A stretch of DNA of 41,805 nt from positions 1 to 41,805 of IMG/VR virus record IMGVR_UViG_3300006224_000005. One strand, written 5' to 3'. Position numbers and translations under genes: made by a program. Of the stretch, positions 27,675 to 35,598 are shown one piece after another. The notes beneath the pieces were generated by a model. The model was not told the DNA's origin, made no database searches, and was given only the letters and a program-made list of their open reading frames with translations. How positions within the stretch are numbered: the stretch's first letter is position 1; each line of letters begins with the position of its first letter. The DNA comes from a virus.

Positions 27675-27702
27675 AGTATATGGATTTTTTGTTAAAAAGC
27701 AA
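27675..27702 (-). promoter_or_regulatory. sigma70-like promoter, 16-nt spacer
   Basis: Minus strand TTGCTT, 16 nt, TATACT, just upstream of the attenuator-like leader. Confidence 0.6.
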
Positions 27703-27720
27703 ATCCTGATAGGAGATTTT

Positions 27721-27927
27721 TTAATTATCTTTACTCCATACTTCTTTTCATTTATATTCCGTACATATCCAACAATTTACTTCTCAATCATATACTTTAT
27801 CATATGGGAATTTCCCTCAACAATCTAAATGAAAACACGCTCATTCCGGTGCTTTTATAATTATTACTTCATTCCAATCAAATTTCTTGGAACAAATTAA
27901 GCATTTTTCTGATACAGTGAATTGCAT
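27721..27927 (-). CDS. zinc-finger-like small protein
   Basis: 68 aa, ATG at 27927, TAA at 27721. Cys/His pairs CLIC, CFHLDC and CWIC are spaced as for a two-zinc or LIM-like fold. Three TGA glycines. Start overlaps the upstream stop (TAATG). Confidence 0.65.
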
Positions 27928-28178
27928 TATCGAGTAGTTACCCATTTAAAATATTCACATAAGTGTTCTGGACTTATTATCTGACATTCTCGGCATTCAT
28001 CCAAATCCCATCTTGTTTCTATACCAGTCGTGTTTTCTATTCATTTACTGGATTGTATTCGATTATTTATACAGAATGATTCCCATTCGTTCCAACAATC
28101 ACGATCTATTGATATTTCTACTCACCAGTTCTTGTAAACTGAATCGTTTTGATTTAGTAGTTTAAATTTGTTTTTCAT
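27927..28178 (-). CDS. Trp/Cys-rich small protein, family member 3 of 3
   Basis: 83 aa, ATG at 28178, TAA at 27927. About 90% identical to 24491-24745 and related to 15302-15517. TAAC 10 nt before the start. Conserved W, C and the CREC pair suggest a folded metal-binding domain. Confidence 0.75.
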
Positions 28179-28528
28179 ATTCTTGTAAGTTATATAAGTA
28201 AAGTTATTGTTTAGTATATCCCGAGTATCCTGTGTTGCCTTTTATTGCTATCCCTCTGATATTAAAAGAAAGATATAAGAATAGATAAATAGTATCTAAA
28301 CAATATCACCACACAGAGTGCAGATTATCTTTTACAATCAGAGGAGCAAAGGCAAGATACCCGAGTGTACATCCCGATATAACCTTGTGAGCCTTCCCAT
28401 CTATTATCCCCCCAGAGTTTCCTCTGCGTCCCTTGTGATACATATAAGATGGTTGCCTATGTATCGGAACTCGATTCTGTTCTTTAGGAACATAAAATAG
28501 AGCCTATAAAGACTCTACATTTATATTT
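28179..28528 (-). other. region with an inverted repeat and an uncertain open frame
   Basis: A minus-strand frame without TAA/TAG runs from about 28500; its first ATG is at 28443 (MYHKGRRGNSGGIIDGKAHK, then a hydrophobic YLAFAPLIV stretch). I could not fix its end with certainty between 28250 and 28205. The sequences around 28211-28260 and 28333-28366 form a long imperfect inverted repeat (ATCAGAGG...GCAA...GGCAA...ATAC.CG). GC content is higher than in the neighbours. It may be a small membrane protein, a structured RNA, or both. Confidence 0.35.
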
Positions 28529-28666
28529 CTAACGATCTTCTGAAATACGTTTTACATTTTCAGCTGTAAGACTTCTATCTCCTCCTGAAAGTGGAACTAC
28601 TACTATATCTGCAACCATACTTACTGGAAGAGTAACGATATTTCCAAGTGTATTAAATAGACCCAT
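28529..28666 (-). CDS. small hydrophobic phage protein
   Basis: 45 aa, ATG at 28666, TAG at 28529 (MGLFNTLGNIVTLPVSMVAD). A hydrophobic middle followed by GGDRSLTAENVKRISED, resembling small phage proteins found near capsid or replication genes. Its start lies 10 bases after the terminator of the pseudoknot leader, so its expression is probably controlled by that leader. Confidence 0.65.
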   Translation of the reverse strand: MGLFNTLGNIVTLPVSMVADIVVVPLSGGDRSLTAENVKRISEDR

Positions 28667-28675
28667 AATATAATA

Positions 28676-28713
28676 AATTAAAAAATAGTGTTAACCTTTC
28701 GGCTATCACTATT
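28676..28713 (-). terminator. intrinsic terminator in the 28.7-kb leader
   Basis: AATAGTG ... CACTATT stem enclosing AGCC-GAAA-GGTT (GNRA tetraloop) and followed by TTTTTT. It precedes the start codon at 28666 by only a few bases, the geometry of a transcription attenuator. Confidence 0.8.
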
Positions 28714-28788
28714 TCGATTTACTCAGGCATTTACTTGAGGGCTGTCGTTCCCAAGTGACAGCCTGAGAAGTTGATTTTATATTAAATC
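28714..28788 (-). promoter_or_regulatory. riboswitch-like pseudoknot leader
   Basis: Transcript-sense P1 is CUCAGGC/GCCUGAG (28767-28761 with 28728-28722). Inside it, hairpin GCUGUC...GACAGC has loop ACUUGGGAAC, whose ACUUGGG can pair with CCCUCAAGU just 3' (28741-28733). This makes an H-type pseudoknot, directly followed by the terminator at 28676-28713. P1 and the inner hairpin share the bases GC. I do not recognise a known riboswitch class. Confidence 0.6.
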
Positions 28789-28794
28789 CCTGAT

Positions 28795-28822
28795 AGTATA
28801 CTCTTTCTAAAATAAAAATCAA
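28795..28822 (-). promoter_or_regulatory. sigma70-like promoter, 16-nt spacer, for early leftward genes
   Basis: Minus strand TTGATT, 16 nt, TATACT. It initiates just upstream of the pseudoknot leader and diverges from the plus-strand promoter at 28881-28908. Confidence 0.65.
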
Positions 28823-28880
28823 ATCTTTTTTTTCTTTTCTTCATCTCCCATAGGAAAACAGGAATTAAAAGTGAATAGAT

Positions 28881-28908
28881 TTGCAATTTACTATGTATAG
28901 GATATAAT
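28881..28908 (+). promoter_or_regulatory. sigma70-like promoter, plus strand, 16-nt spacer
   Basis: TTGCAA, 16 nt, TATAAT. The only promoter on the plus strand, for the short rightward unit 28936-29288. Confidence 0.7.
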
Positions 28909-28935
28909 GGGTGAGTATTATTTAACTATAAAAAT

Positions 28936-29094
28936 ATGATTTATAAAGTTTCTTGAAGAAATACAGAGGATACAGTATGATTCAACGATATTTGGAAAAA
29001 CTGATATTTCAATTTAATAATAAGTATTTTTTTATTAAAATTAAAAAGACGACCCGCAACTATTTTTAATATAGAAATAATCATTAACAAATAA
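28936..29094 (+). CDS. possible small protein of the rightward unit
   Basis: 52 aa, ATG at 28936, TAA at 29092 (MIYKVSGRNTEDTVGFNDIW with two TGA glycines). Ends 6 bases before the next ATG. Hydrophobic middle (NLIISIFLLKLKRR). Support: position after the plus promoter and TGA-coded Gly at plausible places; otherwise weak. Confidence 0.4.
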
Positions 29095-29099
29095 ACTCT

Positions 29100-29288
29100 A
29101 TGAAAACAATAATTTTAATGACAAACGATAACAAACTTCTTTTATCGAAGGATGAAACATCAGAAAAATTGATTATAGATTCAAGTTTAGAAGTTGAGTT
29201 TGATGGAGATAATTTGATTGTTAAACTTAAAAATGATTATAAAAATTATTGAAATGTAACAGTTGTTAAAGATTGATTTGAATTATAG
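29100..29288 (+). CDS. small protein of the rightward unit
   Basis: 62 aa, ATG at 29100, TAG at 29286. MKTIILMTNDNKLLLSKDET opens a beta-rich protein; EVEFDGDNLIVKL follows. Two TGA glycines near the end. TAAC lies 11 nt before the ATG, and a terminator follows directly. A divergent, separately terminated single unit is a common arrangement for a phage regulator or moron, but no DNA-binding motif is visible. Confidence 0.65.
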
Positions 29289-29294
29289 AAGTAA

Positions 29295-29331
29295 AAAACA
29301 AAATCCCCTTGCTGTGTAGGGGATTTTTTAT
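29295..29331. terminator. bidirectional terminator closing the rightward unit and the late operon
   Basis: AATCCCC...GGGGATT stem with T-runs on both sides (plus: ATTTTTTA; minus: ATTTTGTTTTTT). It ends rightward transcription after 29288 and leftward late transcription after 29338. Confidence 0.85.
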
Positions 29332-29337
29332 GTCTTT

Positions 29338-29463
29338 TTACGAGTGTAAACGGTCGTAGGGATTCCAATTTTTACGATTCCTTGCTACGTCAGTAGTTAT
29401 ACCGTCTCTTTCGAGGCGTTTTTCATCTATTTCATTTTGTGGTAAAAATTTTGGTTCGTTCAT
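29338..29463 (-). CDS. small protein of unknown function
   Basis: 41 aa, ATG at 29463 (MNEPKFLPQNEIDEKRLERD). Last gene of the late operon, next to the terminator. The terminal NWNPYDRLHS is Trp/Tyr-containing. Confidence 0.5.
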   Translation of the reverse strand: MNEPKFLPQNEIDEKRLERDGITTDVARNRKNWNPYDRLHS

Positions 29464-29552
29464 AGTTTTTTCTTAGAAAGTAATTCTATATTTTTTTCGT
29501 GGATGTAATCAAATGGATCTTCTGTCATTGGTTCTGGTTCGATTTCAAACAT
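29427..29552 (-). CDS. small acidic protein overlapping the next gene
   Basis: 41 aa, ATG at 29552, TAG at 29427. With TGA as Gly the frame runs 37 bases into the 29463 gene. Acidic start (MFEIEPEPMTEDPFDYIHEK). Could instead end functionally near the TGA at 29464 if UGA termination occurs. Confidence 0.45.
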
Positions 29553-29560
29553 AGATATTT

Positions 29561-30343
29561 TTAGGAATAAAAGTTTTTCCTTTTCGATAACATTTCTTTA
29601 TATTCTTTGATTTTATCAGCATTGAAAGTTATATCAGGTCTTTCGTCTTTCCATTTGTCTTTAAGAAGTGCTATTTGTGCATCCATAGCATCGCTGGCGA
29701 ATAGGTATAGGTAGTAGGAAGGGAAAGTTATGTCGGAGTCTATAAACGCTTCAAAATCAGCGATTTTATAGGTGTTGTGTGTTTTTACTCACTTGTAGTT
29801 ATCAACAACAAATTCACCATCTATAAACTTCACAGTTGTGAAGTGTCCGTATGTAGTTTTTCAAATATCCACTGAGTCAAGAACACCATCGGAAGCATCA
29901 AGATTATATGCAGAGTTACCACGATATCCGATAATAGGTCTATGCCCCTTTATGAGAGCTTCCATAAATTGCTCTTTCGTTAGGTTGAATTGCCGGATTT
30001 GATTGTTTGGATTTGCATCGTTCCACCAGTGGCGTACGCAATTCACTCAAACTACTCAGTATCCACCAATGCTTGCATCCCAGTCATCCTCTGATGTTCT
30101 TTTTTTACAAAGTTCTTCTCTATCAGCTCATTCTATAAATCTCCCAATTAAGTCAGATAGCGAGCCAGTAGGTCAATAAAGAGTGCATAGATTATTTCAG
30201 AAAATCTTTGAAAATTCGAGCTGATTGTATTCGTGAGTTTCAGTATTGAAAGCCTCTGGGATTTCTATACCAGTATCGCCACCGAGTTTATAATCTCTCG
30301 GGTCTTCTTTATGAATAGCACCATAGAATCACTGTTGTTCCAT
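29561..30343 (-). CDS. C39-like / papain-like cysteine peptidase
   Basis: 260 aa, ATG at 30343, TAA at 29561. A Cys in FGNNLCTLYGPTGSLSDLIG (about residue 52) fits the nucleophile region; GHFTTVKFID-GEFVVDNY (about 170-190) fits the His and Asn/Asp part of the peptidase C39 family. Q in NQLEF could be the oxyanion residue. About ten TGA glycines. Placed between the holin and the terminator, it may cleave peptidoglycan cross-links or mature virion proteins. Confidence 0.65.
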
Positions 30344-30344
30344 A

Positions 30345-30446
30345 TTATACTTTTTTAGTTTTAGAAGGCTTCGCAACTGTTCGTCTCTGTTCTCTACGAG
30401 TTGCTGGTTTTAGTGGAGTGTATTTTATAATGAGTTTATTAGCCAT
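30345..30446 (-). CDS. very small basic protein
   Basis: 33 aa, ATG at 30446. Lys/Arg-rich (TRREQRRTVAKPSKTKK), possibly nucleic-acid binding. TAAC lies 8 nt upstream. Confidence 0.5.
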   Translation of the reverse strand: MANKLIIKYTPLKPATRREQRRTVAKPSKTKKV

Positions 30447-30448
30447 AT

Positions 30449-30610
30449 TTAGTTGTTAGGTTGTAATTCTAAACTATTCACTTGGTTATCTTCAAACATA
30501 GAAATAATGTGCATATTTGCTCTTACTGAGAAGTATACGCCTATACTTACCACTACCATTATAAACAGTAGAGTTATAGCTATAAGTATCTCGATGTTTT
30601 CTCTTTTCAT
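30449..30610 (-). CDS. small single-span membrane protein
   Basis: 53 aa, ATG at 30610, TAA at 30449. Membrane helix ILIAITLLFIMVVVSIGVYF after a short charged N-terminus. Next to the holin, it may be an antiholin or spanin component; this is inference. Confidence 0.6.
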   Translation of the reverse strand: MKRENIEILIAITLLFIMVVVSIGVYFSVRANMHIISMFEDNQVNSLELQPNN

Positions 30611-30613
30611 ATA

Positions 30614-30952
30614 TTATTTTTTAGTAATATCATCTTTTCTTCGTTCTTCCTTCATATCTACTCAAAGATATTTCAGAACCAAATCCGCCCCTTTCTCTTC
30701 GAGAATTGCAAGGATAGGGAATGAAGAGAATCCAGAGATTGCAAGGATTCCATCTCTCATTCCACCTTCAGGAATAAATTTACCAACCGTATACCCTACA
30801 AATCAGGCGAGCATAATATTGAGACAGAACAGAGCAATAGTAAATTTACGACCTTTTCTCATAAGATAAAGGTTATGTCAGAATCATCCGACCATTGCTA
30901 TCCCTGCTGTCGATCCAAGTTCTATAACTTTTTGAAGGTATTCGTTCGGCAT
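30614..30952 (-). CDS. holin, LydA-like
   Basis: 112 aa, ATG at 30952, TAA at 30614. Two to three membrane segments (TAGIAMVGGFGHNLYLM, FTIALFCLNIMLAGFVGYTVG, and GILAISGFSSFPILAIL) and a charged C-terminus fit the LydA family of phage holins. Three TGA glycines. In the late operon near the C39-like peptidase. Confidence 0.75.
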
Positions 30953-30954
30953 AT

Positions 30955-31272
30955 TTATTTTTGTTTATGATAATTAAAATAATTGTGTCAGAACTTATCT
31001 ACTCAAATGTAGTATACACAACTTGCGAAAATTGCAAATATATTTCTTCAACTCGCCTTCACGCATCCTTTCAAAAACTCATTGTCTGCTTCTTCTCGGT
31101 CTTTCTCAGTAGTTCACCAGCAGTAGGCTATATCGTGAAGGAGTCATTGATTGTAGAATCTTCATTGGAATGGTATCAGTAGTCTCCACATACCCCACGA
31201 ATTAGGTCAAATCCCATTGCTTCACTTTCTGAGATCGTGTCAGGTTATCCATATAGAAAGAGTCTTGAGCAT
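30955..31272 (-). CDS. DUF1353-like protein with HD motif
   Basis: 105 aa, ATG at 31272, TAA at 30955. LLHDIAYCW-Gly-TTEKDREEADNEFL matches the HDxxY...DREEADxxF pattern of DUF1353 and of phospholipase A2-like folds. At least eleven TGA glycines, so it is shredded in the standard code. C-terminal hydrophobic segment (FAIFASCVYYIG). Found near lysis genes; a membrane-active role is possible. Confidence 0.6.
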
Positions 31273-31724
31273 TATACGATAGTTAAATACTTTTCAGGTA
31301 CTATTTCCCCAGTAATTTCAGTATATTCGGGATGAATAAGGAAATTTCAAGGAGTTTCCTCGATTAAGTTTGTATTAGCAAGAATCCAAGTAATAGCTTC
31401 TTGGTTGGTTGCGAATACATCAATCTGAAACTCTGCCCCTACCTTTGCAATAGAGTTTGCAAAATCCACTCCATTAACATAGGCTTCATTATATTCCCCA
31501 ACAATAAAGCGGGTGAGTTTAGGAACTCAAGGTACAAGTTCTGCCGTATAGCGTTCCTCGGGAATCTCCATATCGAGAGTTTTTGTAAGTCCTGCCTTCT
31601 CGTAGTCAGCGAACTGATTTGAAAGAAAGAATGACGGTGTATAAACCCCGTTCAATGAAGTGTTCTGTTCGAGTACGAAAGGGTTTACTATTCGTTTGCT
31701 TCTGTATGTTCAGTATAGTCTCAT
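31272..31724 (-). CDS. late protein of unknown function
   Basis: 150 aa, ATG at 31724, TAA at 31272. Contains TAELVPGVPKLTRFIVGEYN and an IDVFATNQEAITWILANTNL helix. Between the LamG fibre and the holin block; the stop overlaps the next start. Possibly a fibre chaperone or small virion protein. Confidence 0.6.
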
Positions 31725-31735
31725 AATAGTTATGA

Positions 31736-32512
31736 TTAATGAAGTAATTTAAGTCATTCCATATATAAGGATTGGATTTCTTTTGTGGATAATATATGGT
31801 CATATTTTCTACAAAGTTGTATATTTCAATTTGTTGGTAGATTTCAAGAATTACGGGAACCTATTCAGAAATCAGCGGATGTAGAAATAGATTTAGTTCA
31901 TAATGTATCTATTGTGCTTCAGGCATCATATCATTCTACAGTATTAATAAAAATTTTAATTCAAGCAGCAGTTTTGCTTCAGTCATATGTTCATACAATA
32001 TGATACCATACTCAGGTTGTTATTCAATTAAATGTTGTACTTTTATTTGCTTGACCAAATGTACTATCATTAGAAACAAGAGACATAGAAATAAAATCTC
32101 TGGTTGGAGCTGTTAATCGTTGTTGCCATAACATAAATCATCAAAAACTTCAACTATTTAATTGTTTTCAATAAATCATTTGGCTTCAAAGGCTTGTAAA
32201 TTTAACCCAACAAGAAAGCGAGAAAGGATTTGCACCAGTTTCATCAAGAATATTTCAGCAAGCTATTTTCGATGTACTTCAATTGTGTACTGATGCCTGA
32301 GCTTGGTATCATATATCTGTACTTGCATAAGTTACATTAGTAGCAGTTCCATTGTTTCAGTAACCGCTTGAATCCAAAGCGTCTCAATTTAAAATCCATT
32401 CTCCTACGAGTCAATTTCTTGGAATAGGATAGCGACCAGAAATTCACGACTGATGTGAACCAATCGTGAAGTCTCTTTGTACTATCTGTCGAGAGCGAGT
32501 ATTAAGAATCAT
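31736..32512 (-). CDS. LamG/concanavalin A-like adhesin, probable receptor-binding fibre tip
   Basis: 258 aa, ATG at 32512, TAA at 31736. VGEWILNGDALDSSGYGNNG, then FSLSCWVKFTS, WYHIVGTYDGSKTA and IFINTVEGYDAG are the core strands of a laminin-G-like jelly roll. About two dozen glycines are TGA and only about eight are GGN, the highest TGA density I see. Expected to bind host surface glycans. It follows the 117-aa virion protein in the late operon. Confidence 0.85.
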
Positions 32513-32522
32513 TTTTCGGAAA

Positions 32523-32876
32523 TTAAGCAGTATATTCGTTTACTTCACCAGATACACGGAGTTTATTTGTTGTGGATGCGAACACATTTACAAGTGGTGC
32601 GGTTGCATTTCCTTGAATACGAATTTTCTCGGTAACGCTTCCAGATTTTACAGGTACAGTACCATATGCTACTATTGTTTGTGTACCAGATACTCCGACT
32701 TCCACAGTGTAGTCGTAAGCGACTGCATCTACTGCGGTGATTTTTAGGTAAATATCCTGAAATGTAGTTGTCGTGGTAGGTCAAGTATGCACGAGAGTAT
32801 TCCCCGTTGCTGTACCTGCAATAAGTATTGATTCTCCTCGTGTCTGTGTCGATAATAGTTTCGGTGCGAGTGCCAT
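32523..32876 (-). CDS. small virion protein, beta-rich
   Basis: 117 aa, ATG at 32876, TAA at 32523. Alternating beta pattern (GESILIAGTATGNTLVHT, VPVKSGSVTEKIRIQG). TAAC lies 10 nt upstream. Between the large fibre and the LamG protein, hence a probable tail fibre component. Confidence 0.65.
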
Positions 32877-32893
32877 AATAAAAAAGGTTATAA

Positions 32894-34942
32894 TTATAAA
32901 AATATACGGTTTGCAATGTACGCGTCTGCTGTGTTTATAAGTGGTACTCCTCCAACTGTTGGCATATTCGTACTCTCTATATCTGTTGCCCAGACTTTCG
33001 TTGCTCTTGCTCCTGTTGCTCCGATAGAACCTGTGAGAGTTAAGGAACCAGTACCAAGTGCAACGGATGTAAATGTTCATTTACCATTTCCATCAATGCA
33101 GGATGTTTGTGAACCTGCACCGTTTAGCCCCTCGATGATACAATCTGTATCGGCTGCACTTCCACGCTTGATTGATAAAGCTCAGCGAGTTGCATCTATT
33201 ACTATCTCTGGCGTAGTAGAATTATCGTATGTCTGCTGTAGATTTGATGTCCCCAGTGTTGAACCAACGCTTCCACCAATGAAAGGTCGTATATCGACAA
33301 TCTTATTTATATTTACTGCACTCTTTTGTACAATTATCTCTGCTACAGCTACAAGTCACGATGTAGCCTGGTCTATGAAAACCCCGTAAGAAGGAAGAGC
33401 CGCCTCGGCATCAGCCTGAGAAGCATATTCAGCTTGAGAGTATACAAAGAAGAACTCATCGCTATTCTTCGGACTTTTTAGAATGGTGTGCGATGCCCAC
33501 TTGTTATTTGAAAGTGTTGTGAGATTAGTTAGATTGTCATATTGCAATACATCTACCACAAGCGTTGCCTTTGTTGATGTAGTCCAAGCACCACCAGAAT
33601 GGTATACCTTAATTGCCTGTATATTTGAACTTCCCGATATAATCTGTCTCTTTCTCTGAGCATCATAAAATACACCAGCAAGTTCGCTCACCTGTAATGG
33701 AGTAGCACTTTCATAGATAGTTCCGCCAGATGCGTAGAGTACTCCAATCGCTTCCTCCTGCCAAATCCTTTGAAGATACCCAATTTCACTAATCAGAAAT
33801 CTTGTATCAAGAGGTGGAATCATCGCACTTCCAGCACCAGTACTACCCTGAACAGTATTTACTCGTGCTATAGGAAGAATTGTTTGCTTCTGTGTATTTG
33901 TAAAGTTCGTTGCCTGTTGCACCAAACCACTAGAATCAAGTCCAAACCTTCTCGAATTTTGACCAACTCCAAATGATGGGGATAACCCCGTTATTCCTGC
34001 GTATGTATATTTTACTCCCTGTATGTAGTATACAGCAGGAGATATGTCTATCTTTGTTGTATCTACATTTAATGAAGGAACACCTCCAGAAATTATTCCA
34101 GTAAGGAGTGTAATAGCAGCGACATCATTTGCAAATGTACTCAGCGACTTGTCACCCCTGATATACTGCGATGTTGTACCGGTGGTAATTACTGGTTCTT
34201 TCTCAGTATCGAGTTCATTTATTGCTGCCTGAACTGTAGTTGCTGCGATATTACCTGCTGGAGTGTTTGAAACTGTTGTTGCTGTTTGGTCTCCAGTATT
34301 CGCTCCTGAAACCGTAGTAGTACCAGTAACTGCAAGAGTAGGAGTAGAAGTACCTGAAATAGCAACTGTGTTGTATTTACCTGCTGTAATATCCCCGGTG
34401 GTGTCTGCGATAGTCGCAGCACTGTTCTGTATGAGTTTTCCTGTTGTGGAGTCGAAACGAGCGATTGCGTTGTCTGTTGCGGAAGCTGGTCAGACTACAT
34501 CACCTGATCATTTTGCGTTGATTTGTGTCTGAATGGATGATGTAACTCAGTTAAGATATTGAAATTCCGCAGAGGAAACAGTACCGTCTGCTATTTTTGA
34601 AGCATCGAGAGCCGATATATCGAGTGTAATTGCTGGAGTTGTTGTAGATGTTGCAATTGTTCATGAAATCCCGTTGGCGGTAACTACTGAAATATCAGTT
34701 ACTGTTCAAGTTCCTGAAATAGCAATATTTCCACTTCATAGAAGAGAAGTAGAGTTTATAGTTTTTATATTGGTTCAGGATACAAGTGTTTCTTGTTTTC
34801 CAGAAAGTGAAGTATTTGTATCGCTTGGTACATTATCTAGTTTCGCTTGATCGGCTGCACTCAAAAACAGGTTAACAGACCCCTCGGTTATATCATCCGA
34901 AGTTCCTGATGTTTGAGTCCCGAGAGGTACTTTTGTTACCAT
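32894..34942 (-). CDS. large tail fibre protein
   Basis: 682 aa, ATG at 34942, TAA at 32894. Contains STSLLGSGNIAISGTV and DISVVTANGISGTIAT, both typical of trimeric phage fibres, then repeated Thr/Ala/Gly beta-helix segments and VQAAINELD coiled-coil heptads. The last third (IKRGSAADTDCIIEGLNGA) is a globular tip. Several TGA glycines. Confidence 0.85.
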
Positions 34943-34944
34943 AA

Positions 34945-35277
34945 TTATGAGAGTTTAAGAAATTTGAAGTTTAATGCTCCATCAGAACCATCCCGAACGA
35001 TATAAATATTTTCCATTCCAGAACATCCTATAGTCTCCTTGATGTTTGCTTTTAGAAGGTCATAGGTAGTCATACCGACAATATCACTGATACGCATATC
35101 AGTTGTAGGCATAAGAGTAACCTGAACAGCCTCTTTTGGTACCTTAATTGTTATTACAGCGTTAGTATACGAAAGCGGTGACACTTTAGGAGTAGTAGCT
35201 GTTTCGTCCTGAGTAGTAAATGAAGTCATTACTTGCATTACTTCTCCTTCTGCTGATTTAAAGGCTTTATTAGACAT
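34945..35277 (-). CDS. small late protein of unknown function
   Basis: 110 aa, ATG at 35277, TAA at 34945. The first half is disordered-looking and polar; the second half has VPKEAVQVTLMPTTDMRISD. No TGA. TAAC lies 10 nt upstream. Between the 56-aa basic protein and the fibre. Confidence 0.65.
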   Translation of the reverse strand: MSNKAFKSAEGEVMQVMTSFTTQDETATTPKVSPLSYTNAVITIKVPKEAVQVTLMPTTDMRISDIVGMTTYDLLKANIKETIGCSGMENIYIVRDGSDGALNFKFLKLS

Positions 35278-35303
35278 AGTGTAAAAAGTTATTGATAAAT
35301 AAA

Positions 35304-35474
35304 TTATTTCTTCTTGAGTTTATCGAGCTTCGCCATATTAAGTGCGATTGCAAGAATCTGTTTGCGTGGACGTTCTTTTCATCCCATTCATTTTTCTTTT
35401 CCTTTCTTCTTGTTATCTGCAACAAGTTCCGATATGTTTCGTCCGATATTTCATTTACCTTTAATAAGTGCCAT
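35304..35474 (-). CDS. small basic protein, DUF6496-like
   Basis: 56 aa, ATG at 35474, TAA at 35304. MALIKGK ... NISELVADNKKKGK ... RPRKQILAIALNMAKL has the layout of the DUF6496 family (MPLIKGKS...NI.E.....P.KQAVAIAL). Commonly found as a small protein in phage late regions. First gene after the promoter at 35500. Confidence 0.65.
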
Positions 35475-35499
35475 AGTTTGGTAGTTATGGGATAAGTTT

Positions 35500-35526
35500 A
35501 GTATACTTTTATTTGTGGAAAATCAA
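35500..35526 (-). promoter_or_regulatory. sigma70-like promoter, 15-nt spacer, for the fibre operon
   Basis: Minus strand TTGATT, 15 nt, TATACT, identical in hexamers and spacing to 1451-1477. Confidence 0.55.
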
Positions 35527-35598
35527 ATTTATTATAAATGGTTTAACCTGATTACTTCTTCAAGCGTAGAATAGTTTTAGAAAGTGTTGCATAGTGGT

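Noticed and set aside
28205-28443. Confident membrane-protein gene
   Set aside because: I could not fix the reading frame to its stop with certainty and the region is also an inverted repeat; kept as an uncertain region only.
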